From Gigaspora margarita (Eukaryota; Glomeromycota; Glomeromycetes; Diversisporales; Gigasporaceae), in the NCBI GenBank assembly GCA_009809945.1, contig WTPW01000068.1, positions 224,889-288,888 on the forward strand: a stretch of DNA of 64,000 nucleotides. Direction: 5' to 3'. Shown piece after piece: positions 1 through 12,103 of the stretch; the first letter of the stretch is position 1; each line of letters starts with the position of its first letter. The notes under the pieces were generated by a model. It saw only the letters and a program-made list of their open reading frames with translations. It made no database searches and was not told the origin of the DNA. The translations under genes were made by a program, and so were the position numbers.

Positions 1-2560
1 AGAGAAGGAAAAGCAAAAACTGTGAATGAAGTTAGGAGGCATCCATATGTCACAGGACTGGGACTTAGCTCATGATGAAGAGTTGACGTTTGGGTAATAT
101 GAGGTGTTTATGGCGGATATTGGTTATAGTATGGTCGATAACCCGGGTGGACAACTCGGATATCGAAGATGAATGCTTTAATAGCTGATGGTTGTTTAAG
201 GAGAAGAATTAGATGCTATGATGTTGTCACGTGGCATTTGTTTATCGTTATACACTGAGTCCTTGACGTAGGTTGATGAGTGGTAGGTATGGGTTATTGG
301 TAACAGATATTAAGAGTATGGGAAGTAAGTAAGAATGAGGTGTTGCATGGGAGGTATTGGTTTGGTTGAGTAAGTATGAGGTATTGGTGACAGAGATAGA
401 GAATGGGAAAGCATAAAGTATTGTATAAGAGATGTTGGTTCAGGTGGGTCAGTACAAGGTTATAAGGGAAGGTTATTTAAGGAAAAGAGTGTAAAAAGTT
501 GTACCCACCCGCTCACCATTGGAAAGGAGATCTTGGTGATTAGGTTGATATACAGGTGTGATTGATAACCCGGGTAGGCAACCCGGATGTCAAAGATGAA
601 GGCTTTGGTAGCTGATGGTTGTGTAAGAAGGAGGAAAGTAGATGCTGTGACGTTGTCACGTGGCATCTGTTTATTGTTATGAACTGAGTCCTTGACGTAG
701 GTTGATGAGTGGTAAGTATGAGTTATTGATGATTGATATTAGGAGCACGGGAAGTGAGTAAGAATGGAGTATTGCGTGGAAGGTATTGGTTTGGTTAAGT
801 AAGTATGAAGTATAGAGAGTAGAAAAGGGTAAGGTGGTGTGTGAGAGATGTTGGTTCAATTGGGTAATATGACGTTATAAGAGAAGGTTATTAGGAAGAA
901 GAGAGTAGAGAAGTTGTACCCACCTGCTCACTATTGGGAAGGAAATCTTGGTGGTTAGGCTAATATACAGGTATAATCGATAGCCCAGGAGGACAACCTG
1001 GATGTCGAAGATGGATGCTTTGGTAGCTAATGATTGTTAAGAGTTAGATGCCGTGACGTTGTCACATGGCATCTGTGAGCCGGGTCCTTGATATGGAGTT
1101 GATTGAGTGTAATATGATATTGGTGACAGGTATTAGGAATATGGGAAATAAGTAAGAATGAGGTATTGCGTAGGAGGTATTGGTTCAGTCGAGTAAGTAT
1201 GAGGTATTGGTGACGGATATAGAAAATGAATAAGGATAAGGTATTGTGTAAGAGATGTTAGCTTGGTTGGATATAGGTATAGTTTTGTAAGGATGGTTAT
1301 TTAAGAGGAAGAGAGTTAGGGTTGTTACCCACCCATCCACTACTGAGAAAGAGATCTTGGTAGTTAGGTTGATGTACAGGTGTGGTTGGTAGCAACCCAG
1401 ATGTCGAAGATGAATGTTGTGGTACTGATGGTTGTTGGGAGTTAGATGCCTTGACGTTGTTATGTGGCATCTGTTTGTCACTGTGAGCCAGGTCCTTAGA
1501 GTCGATTAATGGAGGTATTGGTTTGGCTGAGGTATTAGTAACAGATATAGAGAATGATAAGGTATTGTGTAAGAGATGTTGTTAGGTTAGTAGGGGTTAT
1601 AAGGGATGGTTATTTAGAGGAAGAGAGTGGGGTTGTTACCCACCCACCCACACTAGGAAGGAGATCATAGTGGTTAGATATACAGGTGTGACCGATAGCC
1701 TGGGTGGACAATCTGGATGCCGAAGATGAATACTTTGATAGCTGATGGTTGTTAAGAGTTAGTTGCCATGACATTGTCATGTGGCATCCATGTATTACCA
1801 TGAACCAGGTTCTTGACATAAAGTTAATGAGTGGTAGGTATAAGTTATTGGTGATGGGTATTATAGGATGGGAAATGAGTAAGAATGAGATATTGCATGA
1901 GAGGTATTGGTTCGGTTAAGTAAGTTTGAAGTCTGATGATAGATATAGAGAATGAATAAGAATAAGGTATTGTGTGAAAGATGCTGGTTCGGTTGGATAA
2001 GGGATAGTTATAAGGGATTGCTATTTAAGAGGGAGAGAGTAGAGGGTTCTTACCTACTCATCCACTACTGGAAAGGAGATTTTGGTTGTTAGGTTGGCAT
2101 ACAGATAGGGTTGATAACCCAGGTGGACAACCCAGATATCGAAGAGGAGGCTAATGGTTGTAAAGGAAGGAAGGTTAGATGCTGTGATATTGTCACGTGG
2201 CATCCATTTACCACTGTGAACCAGGTCCTTGGCGTAGAGTTGATGAGGGATAAATAAGAGTTAGTAGTGATGGTTATTATAAGTATGTGAAATGAGTAAG
2301 AATAAGGTATTGCATGTGGGTGTTGAAAAAGTATAAGGTATTGGTGATGGGTATAAAGGATGAATAAGGATAAGGTATTGTGTGAGAGATGTGGGTCAGG
2401 ATGAGGTTATAAGGAATAGAGAAGGAGAGTAGAGGGGTTGTTGCCTACCCACTCACCACTGGGAAGAAGATCTTTGGTAATTAGGTTGATATAAAGGTGT
2501 GGTTAATAGGCCGAGTGGACAACCCGGATATTGGAGATGGCTGCTGTATTATCTGATCAA
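1..2560. repeat. Tandem array of diverged ~300-430 bp units with a conserved hairpin
   Basis: Seven copies of a related unit can be phased on the motif gataacccgggtggacaacc, near 137, 564, 979, 1390, 1694, 2113 and 2505; the first is cut by the window edge. Spacing is mostly 390-430 bp, with one short unit of about 304 bp. Each unit repeats in the same order: a polypurine/GT-rich stretch, acccacccgctcac, the cccgggt motif, and a short hairpin ending tgtcacgtggcatc. The block is visibly richer in G on this strand than the DNA to its right. Its short open frames differ from copy to copy and are not conserved, so I read it as non-coding satellite-like DNA. Confidence 0.85.
641..667. repeat. Example of the hairpin found in the array units
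   Basis: The arms gatgc + gtgac and gtcac + gcatc are separated by a gtt loop, with a small bulge on one side. Equivalent hairpins lie at 212-236, 1047-1073, 1445-1471, 1763-1788 and 2178-2204. At 1763-1788 both sides of the inner stem have changed together (atgac with gtcat). Confidence 0.7.
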
Positions 2561-2784
2561 ACAGACCAGGTATTAGAACAAAAATGATGATACATTAGCA
2601 GAGCACAATTCTAGGAACTGTCTATGGACCACGTGAGCAGTGAGACGAGATCCCATATGTGTATTTCATTATTATATGGTTGAAGTAAGTTGAGTGAAAA
2701 ACCCTAAGTAATTTTTTCAACACTGCTAACCACCCAACCATTTATGCGAGTGAACCAAATAAGCCTAGTAGTAGGTGGACAGGT

Positions 2785-3041
2785 ACTATCGATAAAGCTA
2801 GACTAACATTGAGCTAACAGCAAAGACAAAAGAGGTAGAACAATTTCCATCTTTACAACTCTTTATGACCTTATACTTACTCAACCATCTGTTATTCCTT
2901 AAACAATACATTATACATACCTCACTCTTAAATATATCACCCCTGTTATTAAATACTTAAAACTTACACCCTGCATCATGAGCCTGGGTCATTGTTTTGT
3001 GACAAAAGAATGTTCATGACTTTGTTCACAACATCAACATT
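2785..3041. repeat. Left direct repeat of the tyrosine-recombinase element
   Basis: It starts actatcgataaagctagac and matches 5941-6204 along its length with scattered substitutions and one short indel. On the element's minus-strand orientation this is the 3' copy. Confidence 0.85.
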
Positions 3042-3169
3042 TGTCACTTGACCAATTTCCAATATATAACAATGAAATACATATATAGAATCATCAAGAG
3101 AATTGACTCTAGATTCTCTACCTCTTATTATAAAACTAGCATCATGTATAGAGCCTTATATACTTACTA

Positions 3170-4300
3170 ATGACAAAAACTTAGAAACCCATCTTCATCG
3201 ATGCTTTATCCTTTGTAGTCTCAACAGCTCTTAAATATAATATAATAGCCTTCAAGTCCTACTTCCAATAGTTTTAATCTAAGTCAATGACATTCTACAC
3301 CTTATTGCGGCTATAGCCCCCCTATTCTCAAACTATGGGCCATAAAGCGACCTTTTGCTTTCATATGCTCCATCATTCGCTTGACTACAGATAAAATTGA
3401 TGCTACTAACATTTTTCCTCCTTTTTTTGAAAGAAACAAAAGCTTATTGCAAGGTGTAAACAGTCTAACCTTAAGATATTTGCTCAATAGCCTAACTAGA
3501 CAAATTTTGCTTCTAGTAGGCTCAAACAGAACAAATCTTCTATTTGCAAAAGGATCATTCTTTGCTTTTTTAATTCTGAGCCAAAACAGACCCAAACTTT
3601 CTTCCACATCTTTATTTTAAGCTTACATAGCTCTCCTGGCCTTCACATCGTATGAAAACCTAAAGCTACCAAGGCCAGGTCTCTGCACCAAATCACAGGA
3701 CCCACACTTGTTAGAGGATCATTATAGTAATTTCCTAATAGTAAAGGGTCTCGCAACCAATCTGCTTCCTTTTCTTCCAATTATTTTTATACTCTTCACT
3801 ACTTTTTTTACTCTTAGATCCTGTGCTGGATTAGCAAAACCTCTCTCCTTATATAGTCTTGCTATAGTCCAAGATACTCTTGCACCTGTATTGTTAAACC
3901 TGTCAACTCTAATTAACCTAAAAAAGCTCTAACCATATTGACATTTGCTAGGCAGGCACTACTTCTCCGGTCCAATTACAAAATTTCATGAAAACATGTT
4001 GAGCCCTTCCTAATCTTGCTTTATATCTCTTATCCACAGCTTGAAAAGCTAAAGTTTCTGCTTGATTTAGCAGTATTTTGACCAGACTATCCTTGCAGTT
4101 AGTAATTTCTAAGCAGGGTTTTTGCACAGCTCTCTCTGGCCCGATGGTCCAGGAATAATGATTCCTAAAACTGGTGGTAGCTCTATTACCTTTTTGGGGG
4201 CCCCAAGAAATATTGGCCACCAAAGTGCTGAAACCCAAGCCAGAAGAATCAATATTACAGTAGCTTCGCACTTCCAACTGTGTCAAGACTCGATGCACTA
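3170..4300 (-). pseudogene. Tyrosine recombinase/integrase remnant
   Basis: Three minus-strand blocks in successive frames make up a phage-integrase-type tyrosine recombinase. The N-terminal block (about 4090-3948) leads into a helical SAM-like core-binding domain at 3935-3730, recognisable by NPAQDLRVKKVVKSIK followed by RPFTIRKLL. The catalytic domain at 3607-3170 contains the HxxR box as AHSLRIGG. After a frameshift near 3320 come the usual glycine-rich turn (TIGS) and a YLRAVE segment that would carry the nucleophilic tyrosine. At least one frameshift and several stops break it, so it is not functional. Such recombinases integrate circular intermediates of DIRS, Ngaro and Crypton elements without making a target duplication. 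Confidence 0.65.
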
Positions 4301-4329
4301 GGCCAAAAGGAGGGCAAGCATAGTTTACT

Positions 4330-5450
4330 TTCTTTTTTCAGTCCTGAGTAAAGCAGTCCAATTCATCCTTTGAAAATTGAAATTGTCTCAGAACTCCCAA
4401 AAATGTCAACGACTTTACTCTTCTTGGAAACAAAGGTACTTTGTTCTCCAACCATGATATTACTAACGATACAGGTTTTAAAACTTCCTTCCAATATCTT
4501 ACTGATTCTCCTAAATGAATTCAGCCCACTACCTTTTCTTTCTTCTGATTTGATCTCTCCTGAGTGCAGTCAAGCCCTCTGTTGTTTGATTCTGACCTCT
4601 GAAAGGGCTGGCCTGATCTTTTCTGTAGACCGTCCTATACTATATGGTCCTTTTTCTCACAAATAAAACACACATTACCAGAATTCTATTCTGTCTCATC
4701 GGTCTAGTTGGGACATATAATTTGGGACCTCCCTAAAAAGTCCAAGATCGACACTATGGACTTATTTGGTTTCTGTACCAATGCTAATAGGACCTGGGTT
4801 TGGAATAGAACTTTTATAAGCAGGTGCTCTAACGAGAGCAAAACCAGAGTGGACGGGTTGCTAAAAATATTGTTGACCCAGGAATACATTGTACAAGGAC
4901 AGAACTGGAGGTCCCAGTTTATTATCAACCCTTGGATGTTTATTTTTCACTAACTGTTGGCACTTGTTATCTTTCTTGAAAATAAGCTTCTATAGGGTCC
5001 TTATCAAAAAGATCTCTTATTTCAGATGCCACATTTCAACCTTTCTTGTTTGCTACTTTAAGCATAAATGCTCTTGTAGCTGCTATATCCTGGACCTTAC
5101 CTATTAATTCCTACTCTTTATTTACCAATGTGAATCCAAAAATCTTCCTATTTTACACTATTCATCAAATTCAAATTGGTCTCTGGCTTTGTTAAATTTT
5201 TTTTGGCCAATATTTACTTTCTTCTTCACTATGCAACACCTAAACACTTTGTTTTATTTCACCTACAACCATTCTAAAGTTGCTTGCATCGATTTTTTCA
5301 AAAACCTTTCTAATGCTATATAATAGATATCAGGCGTGGCCCAATCTTGTGATTTATCACTTTCTTTACCTAAATCCATTCTTTTTTGGAAAATACCATC
5401 CAATGGCATGCTAGCAAGCAGCATCACCCTCCTTAAACCAAGAGCCACTA
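4330..5450 (-). pseudogene. gag-like region with zinc-knuckle remnant, upstream of the recombinase
   Basis: A helical, capsid-like segment is readable on the minus strand at 5450-5040 (for example VQDIAATRAFMLKVANKKG), broken by stop codons. It is followed by a Pro-rich linker and, near 4670-4635, by CFICEKKDH: the first three ligands of a CCHC knuckle, with a stop just before the expected last cysteine. Downstream at 4560-4370 is a stretch resembling the conserved start of DIRS-type reverse transcriptases (WKEVLKPVSLVISWL). This would be the nucleocapsid protein of the element. The copy is non-functional. Confidence 0.5.
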
Positions 5451-5940
5451 CTTTGTGAACCTTCTTCCAACCTATTTTTATCTTTAGTTTTACTCACAAC
5501 TTTTTTGAACAATCTCTCAATTAAATCCTTTTTGCAACCTGTATCAGATACACCCTCACTACTACACAATAAGGGCTGTGTTATTAATTATCTGATTATT
5601 TTTTTATCAGAGGCCTACCTCCTTTCCTCCTCCTTAATATAAATTTGGTCAAATTTCTATATATAATTTTAACTTTTTTTACCTCTCCTCTTCTAGAAAA
5701 TCACCTGATTTTTGTCACTCCCCTAACCTCAAAGTTTCCACAGATAAACGGTCCAACGTACTTCTCAGACCTTGGTGTGGTAATTTCTCTAAACTGTAAC
5801 TGACACCTTCCTCCAAAGGTAAAGCAATTGATGAAAGCTTTTGTATATCATTTTCATCCTCTACTATAACCATATTTTGACTATTATTTTAAACTTTATA
5901 TGGATTTATGTAAATTTATAACATTCCTTTAGACTATGTG

Positions 5941-6204
5941 ACTATTGATAAAGCTAGACTAACGTCGAGCTAATAGCAAAGACAAAAAAAGTAGAACAAT
6001 TTCCATCTTTACAACTCCCTATGACCTCATACTTACTCAACCATCCGTTATTCCTTAAACAATACATCATACATACCTCACTCTTAAATACATTATCCTT
6101 GTCATCAAATACTTGAAACTTACCCATCGATCACCCTGCATTATGGGCCCAGGTCATTGTCTCGTGACAAAAGGATGCCGTGACTTCGTTCATAGCATCA
6201 ACAA
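5941..6204. repeat. Right direct repeat of the tyrosine-recombinase element
   Basis: It starts actattgataaagctagac and is homologous to 2785-3041. On the element's own orientation it is the 5' copy. Confidence 0.85.
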
Positions 6205-6513
6205 AATATGTATTGAACTTTATCACATGATTTATTTAAGGATGGCAAAAGTTTAAAACACAATATTAAAATCTGGGTGATTTATTATTAAAATTAAAAT
6301 TATTATTAATTAAAATAAAGTACAGTATACAGATTTTATTATTAATAATAAATAAATAAAATTAAGCAATTCAATTTTATTATTTAATAAATAAAATTGT
6401 ATATTAAAAAAAATATTATTATTTATTATACATGTAATTTATTTAATTTTGATATTTTTAATTGTTAATATATTTATATAAAATTCTATTCATATTGTTA
6501 TTTCAAAATTTAT
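6205..6513. other. AT-rich spacer, nothing recognised
   Basis: Almost pure A/T with short runs of aaataaataaa and no coding signal. Confidence 0.6.
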
Positions 6514-7095
6514 ATGCAATTGGAGGGTGAAAGTGGTTATGCTTCAAGAACAATAGAAAATTTAAAAAAGATCATTCTGATCCTACATCTTATTTTTTGT
6601 TATTTNNNNNNNNNNNNNNNNNNNNNNNNNNNNNNNNNNNNNNNNNNNNNNNNNNNNNNNNNNNNNNNNNNNNNNNNNNNNNNNNNNNNNNNNNNNNNNN
6701 NNNNNNNNNNNNNNNNNNNNNNNNNNNNNNNNNNNNNNNNNNNNNNNNNNNNNNNNNNNNNNNNNNNNNNNNNNNNNNNNNNNNNNNNNNNNNNNNNNNN
6801 NNNNNNNNNNNNNNNNNNNNNNNNNNNNNNNNNNNNNNNNNNNNNNNNNNNNNNNNNNNNNNNNNNNNNNNNNNNNNNNNNNNNNNNNNNNNNNNNNNNN
6901 NNNNNNNNNNNNNNNTTCAAGAACAATAAAGAACAATAGAAAATTTTAAATTGAATTCAAAAAAGATCATTCTGATCCTACATAAATTATATATACTCTT
7001 ATTTTTTGTTATTCAAGAATCAAATGCCATTGGAGCATAAAAGTGTTTATGCTTCAAGAACAATAAAAAATTTTAAATCAAATTCAAAAAAGATT
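6514..7095. repeat. Tandem repeat spanning an assembly gap
   Basis: A unit of roughly 100 bp contains tgcaattggag, gtttatgcttcaagaacaat, aaaaaagatcattctgatcc and cttattttttgttatt. It is seen before the gap (6514-6605) and twice after it (6916-7015 and 7021-7095). The gap is therefore probably unresolved repeat. Confidence 0.75.
6606..6915. other. Assembly gap (310 N)
   Basis: A run of N inside the tandem repeat. The long open frames that appear to cross it come only from undefined codons. Confidence 0.99.
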
Positions 7096-7781
7096 TCTAA
7101 TCAATTTACTAATTTGAACACATGCGAAAGAAGAAAAAAGAAAATAAAATAAAAGTACATGAAAACTAATGTTTAAATCGACCTTGGTTACTAATTAAAT
7201 ATGACAAGAGCGAATTTTACATATAATAAGGACTAATCTATTGCTATATTTTCTTCCACTAAAGCTGTAACCTTGAACTTCTATCTTTATACACTTTGTT
7301 TACAAAATTGAATTTCCTTTTTGGTTTGTATTACCATGCAAATAAGTTAAATCAAAAAATGGGCAATGTCATTTTTTTTATTAAAAATAGAAATTATATT
7401 GGTTAATCAAGTAAAATTTAGGTTCACAGACAAATAGTCGCCAGCCCATTGCCAAATGTGTACCAGGATGACCAGAAAAAAAGTCACCTTATTTTTTTTC
7501 AACTTTATTTTTCCTGTGGTATAATACTTTGGATTTTGATATTCTAGAAATATAACTCTAGTTGATTCCTTATTAATCATTTGATTTGTTTTTTGTGATA
7601 TTGTTCTGTAGTCCTGGTCATAAAAACAGTTTACTATACTTTATCACTTTTTTATAACAAATATAAAATTCAAAGTTTTATATAGAGGTTCATGTATATT
7701 TTTTTTTAATATGATGTCTTTTTTATTTTTTGGTTCCTGTTTTATTAATTTCTTTATATGGTTAGCATTTATAGTGTAAAT
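7096..7781. other. Non-coding AT-rich DNA
   Basis: No coding region, repeat family or RNA gene was recognised on either strand. Confidence 0.5.
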
Positions 7782-8733
7782 TAGAGTTCTCAATGGGCTG
7801 GGTCAGGTTGGGTTTATCTAAACCCAAGCCTGGTCTATTGAATTATAAACCCAATTCAAGCCCGGCCCAATTCATTATGGGCTTAAAATATAAGCCCAAA
7901 CCCGGCCCAAGCTTAGCTCAGCCCAACTCAAGCCCAGCCCAACCAAGCCCAGCCCAACCCAAGCTCAGCCCAACCAAAACCTGCCCAACTCAAGCCCAGC
8001 CTGGCCCAACCCAAGTCCAGTTCAACCCAAGTCTGTCTAACCCAAGCCGGTCAATTCATAATTTGCAAATAGTATTATAGTCAACTAATTAATTAATTAG
8101 TTAGTTAATTAATTGATTAATTGACTAATTAATTAGTTAGTATATCAAAATGGCTTAGATATAAATAATTGCATAGCTACTAATTAAAGTATAATTCTAT
8201 ATGAAACAACTAGTTAATGATATCAACTAATTGACCAACTAATTGGTTAATTAATTAATTGATTAATTATTGCCAATTGATTAATTGTCTAATAAAATTA
8301 TTCTTGATTAGTTGGCAACTTAGCAACTAATCAATTTTCAATTTGGAATACTAAGATAATTATATTCTATTAAAATGTTAAATAATATATTCTTGAATCT
8401 ATTATGCTATATTATACTAAAATTACAAACTTTACCAAATTAACTAGGATCAATTTTTAATCAATAGGAGCTATATATTTTTAATGGGTATTACTGGATT
8501 TTATCAGACCTCTTTATAATACCTGGGCCCGGCCCATTATTTTACACCCAACCCAAGCCCGGCCCAATTAATTACGGGCTTAAAAATTTGGGCCCAGGCC
8601 CGGTCCATTATTTTACAAGCCCAACCCAAGCCCGGCCCAATTAGTCACGGGCCTAAAATTTGGGCCCAGGCTCAGCCCAGGCCCGGCCCAACCCACAAAT
8701 TGTCAGGTTTGGCCCAGCTCATTGCAAACCCTA
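7782..8733 (+). mobile_element. Non-autonomous hAT-like element, GGCCC-rich ends (copy 1)
   Basis: Terminal inverted repeats (TIRs) begin tagagttctcaatgggctgg on the left and, as reverse complement, tagggtttgcaatgagctgg on the right. The flanking 8-mers gtgtaaat and gcgtgaat differ by two transitions, as expected of an aged 8-bp target-site duplication (TSD). Both ends carry arrays of a cccaagcccggcccaa-type subterminal repeat (7786-8060 and 8520-8720) around an AT core rich in ttaattaattgattaatt. No transposase is encoded. The open frame in the left array (MGWVRLGLSKPKPG onward) is only a translation of the repeat. A better-preserved inverted copy lies at 24791-25726. Confidence 0.85.
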
Positions 8734-9339
8734 GCGTGAATGAATAACTGGCGCACTTAAAAATTTAATATAAAACCAGATTTTTTATAGCGTAAAAAAA
8801 ACATTATATCATCTGATGAAAATAGTGCATGCAAATCTTCAACTATCAGAAATTGACAAGAAACATTAACAGGTCAATTTTCCTTTTTCCTATTAATATA
8901 TATAAAATGGTTGGTAGCATAGTCTAGTATATTATAAGCACCATCTTGTTTAAAAAGAAAATATTGAAATAAAATCCTATTACTTAATTGTGGTCTATCG
9001 TTATTGATTGATGAAAAATTATTTTTAGATTTTAAAAAATTTTGATGAAAAGCAAAAAAAAAAAAATTTAACTTCCAGATATGGATTAACCGCCACAAAC
9101 TTATATATTCGTCAGCTAAAAAAGCAACCCATTTTAAAATTAAACATAATCGGCAAACTACTAAAATAAATTTGTTTGCTAACAAAAGAACTGAACCCAC
9201 CTCGAAACCAATGTGTTTTAGCTAGTACAATAGACCCTCTCAAGATCGGTAATGAATGGTGGTTTTGAAAGGTTATCTGATTTGAGAATTATTATGTGAT
9301 TGGTCATTATAAACGGATCAATCAAAATTATATATTTTT

Positions 9340-9530
9340 TTAAATTGAATTGGGCTCAAATGAGCCAAAGTTTTGCTAATTTGAACCCCGGAATGGATTC
9401 AAATGAACCAAGATGGACTCATTTGAAACAAATTCAGGTTCAAATAAACCTGGTATGGATCGATCGTTTGTACCCGAATTGGGTGCAAATAAACCCGGAA
9501 TGGTTCATTTGAACCTGAGTTTTGTCAAAA
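9340..9530. repeat. Short-motif cluster (ttcaaatgaacc)
   Basis: Variants of gttcaaatgaacc and caaataaacc recur about every 20-40 bp on both strands. This resembles the subterminal repeats of a decayed DNA transposon, but no paired ends were found. Confidence 0.4.
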
Positions 9531-11339
9531 TGAAATAAAATCTTATTTAGAAATCAATATTAGGTGAATCAATTTTGACTGATTTAGCAGATAATGTAGG
9601 GGATCGTAATGATCAGAATTGATTATGTGCATTCACAAGTAGCTTATGCAATTCTTAAACAATAGGAATTATTATTTCTTCAATGAATGGATAATAAAAT
9701 AAAATTACAAGACGAATTATTCTGACTGGATTATTTTTGGACTTAAAATCGGGATTATATAAACAGTTAGTTCAAAAAATATTGAAATAAAAAAATCACA
9801 CGATAAATTTAGTAGATCATTCTTATGCACGGATCCATTTTCAATTGATAATTGACTAACCAGAATAATATGGATCCAAATAGATGAATCATTCGCTTCA
9901 AAAAAATTTATTGCCGCCTGACCGATTACGATTAGTAACATGCCTCCTTTTTCGGGGCTCTCCATTTAGTTCTACGGTGGCTGTAAAGTTGACGATATAG
10001 AAAATATTGACAGCATAAACTTCAAACAATTTTAAAGACTATTGAGGTGTTGAGTCTATTAATAAAATTCTATTAACAATATCGTTATATACTGTATAAT
10101 TTAGAAAGTAGCGATAAAATTAAACATGTATACAGTAGTACAGTATTTTAAAATTAATTAATAATTTGGTTTGGTCACTTATTTCTATATAAAATTTGGT
10201 TCGGATACAATGTATAATAAAGCGCACTTTTTGGGATGTCATCTGTTAAAAAATGCCCTATACAATTTTACTAATTTTGTAATCGTATTTATGCAAAAGG
10301 CAAATATCAGATATCGATTGTTATTTTTTAGAACAATCCAATAATCGTTTAATCTATTTATTTATTTTATTAAATAAACAGTTAAAATCAGATTAATAGA
10401 TAGATTATGCAAGAAGTACAGGAATATGCATTATTTTTTTTTTGATCAAATGTTGATAATGCTGTAATGATAATGTTTAACTGTTATCATGTGATAACGG
10501 TTATGCGATAAAAATTGCTGTTATTATAACGGTTACCATTATCATAACGGTTAACGGTTACTGTAATTATAATAAACCATAACAATAAATTAATAATTAT
10601 AATAATTAGTAAGCTCAACCGTAATTAATGTGAGTTACGTACCGGTAATTAATTAATTCGGGACAAACCCTCCCCCCAAAAAAAATGAAATCGAAGTCTT
10701 TTTACAGTAACTTAAAAAAAAGTTTACCTAAAAAAAAAAATACCTTTGTGTTCTAGTAAAAAAATTTCTTGCAAATTTTACCGTATATCCTACTTTATCG
10801 CAGGATTAATCCCAATCTTAACATCGTTCTAATATTCTAATGGCAAAATAAAAGATTTGCTATTGACACGTGACCTTTATCTAAATGTCTAGGAACTTAT
10901 TCCTTTACACTTAAAACGATGCGTGAAGTAAATATTGAACAAATCTATATTCTTAAACTTCCACCACCAACTTAGAAACTTCACATTATTCTTGTGGGTC
11001 AAGTCTTAGTCACATTTTTGTTACAACCCGTACGTTAATGACAATATGGTGTGGCATAGTCATGTGCCATAAAAATTTTATGGGTGATCTACTAGTATAT
11101 ACTGTACAATGGAAATAAACTATGAGCAACATAGCAGCATTAAGATTAAAATTTTAGCAAAGTTACAAAATATTCACCATCAAAGGATGTAGCATAAAAG
11201 TAGCAATAATAAAAAATAAAGAACATGTAGAAGAAAAATTGTAAAGAAAAGTTATTACACATACGTAAATGTTTGCCACCAGGAGAAAACTGTGTTTCTA
11301 ACATTACCCGGTGTAACACTTGTCTAATGCATTTTAAAT

Positions 11340-11570
11340 AGGGATGAGATCGAAATTGATATAGGAATTCAATTTTTTAAAACCGAATTTTTTCGTTTTC
11401 GACAATAAACGAAAAAATAATTAGAAATGAATAAAGGTTTCATTTGAACCTTGCCAAAAAATAGGAATTGAAATTTAATTCAATTTTTTAAAACCAAATT
11501 TTTCGTCTTCGACAATTAGAAATAAATAAAGGTTTCGTTTGAACGAAAATGTATCGTGCCAAATTGACTT
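11340..11570. repeat. Two tandem ~115 bp units related to the array at 60.7 kb
   Basis: Two head-to-tail copies contain caattttttaaaacc, ttttcg, and aattagaaatgaataaagg followed by tttcatttgaacc. The reverse complement matches the 120-bp units at 60697-61310, so the same tandem family occurs at two loci in opposite orientation. Confidence 0.65.
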
Positions 11571-12103
11571 ACGATATTTAGTCTTATTGTAATATATTTT
11601 AATCACTGATTTTATTAAATTACGTATCTGATTCTTATTCCCGAAATCAATAACTTACCGAAATTAATTGCCGAGTAAATAATTCAATCGAATGAGCACT
11701 CTTCTGAATTTAATTTGCGAGTCACGAGTTTATACGAGTCCAGTCACTACTCTGGTTTTAGAAAATATTGTGCACAATAGTTTTTTAAATAAATTTTAGT
11801 ATTATGCTTATATATATATTATATCAAAATTGACAGCATTTTTTAGTAAATGGTTTCATAGACAAAACCGGTTCTTTACATGTTAATAATAATAATAAAA
11901 AATAAAAATTTTGACCGATAATTTATCATATTTATCAATTTGATGACAGAATTATAGAGTATAAAATCCTGTTTTTTTTTTTTTACATTTAAAGTAGAAT
12001 CCCCCTGATTGCTTCAATTTATTGAATTTTTTATCATTAAAAAAAATAAAATTTCTTTATACCTTTCAAAATACCGTTTTCCTTAGGGTACTTACCCTTA
12101 GTA

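Larger units (their letters stand above)
2785..6204 (-). mobile_element. Degenerate tyrosine-recombinase retroelement (DIRS/Ngaro-like)
   Basis: Two direct repeats of about 260 bp flank a minus-strand coding remnant. Read on the minus strand, the order is a gag-like region, a zinc-knuckle remnant, a short stretch resembling the start of a DIRS-type reverse transcriptase, then a tyrosine recombinase. This gag–RT–YR order is known for DIRS/Ngaro retroelements; Cryptons have no gag. No reverse-transcriptase catalytic core is visible, so the copy is internally deleted or decayed. All frames carry stops and frameshifts. The element abuts the tandem array on its left. Family assignment is by eye only. 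Confidence 0.6.
8734..12049. other. Long intergenic stretch, mostly featureless
   Basis: AT-rich DNA without a recognisable gene. Open frames at 8874-9200 and 9717-9965 (minus strand) show no family signature and are probably chance. Recognisable structure is limited to a repeated ttcaaatgaacc motif at about 9340-9530, clustered taacggtta motifs at about 10490-10570, and a tandem repeat at 11340-11570. Confidence 0.5.

Noticed and set aside
1-2560. CRISPR array or rDNA spacer
   Set aside because: Units are hundreds of bases long and diverge throughout; there are no short identical repeats with unique spacers and no rRNA sequence.
6583-6936. Protein frames across 6.6-6.9, 22.2-22.5 and 52.4-53.4 kb
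   Set aside because: They consist of undefined codons over runs of N.
7793-8080. Proline-rich proteins in the GGCCC arrays (also 25428-25748)
   Set aside because: They are translations of transposon subterminal repeats, and the two copies' frames differ.
8874-9200. Minus-strand ORF of 108 codons (also 9717-9965)
   Set aside because: Composition follows the AT-rich background, with poly-Phe/Lys runs and no recognisable motif.
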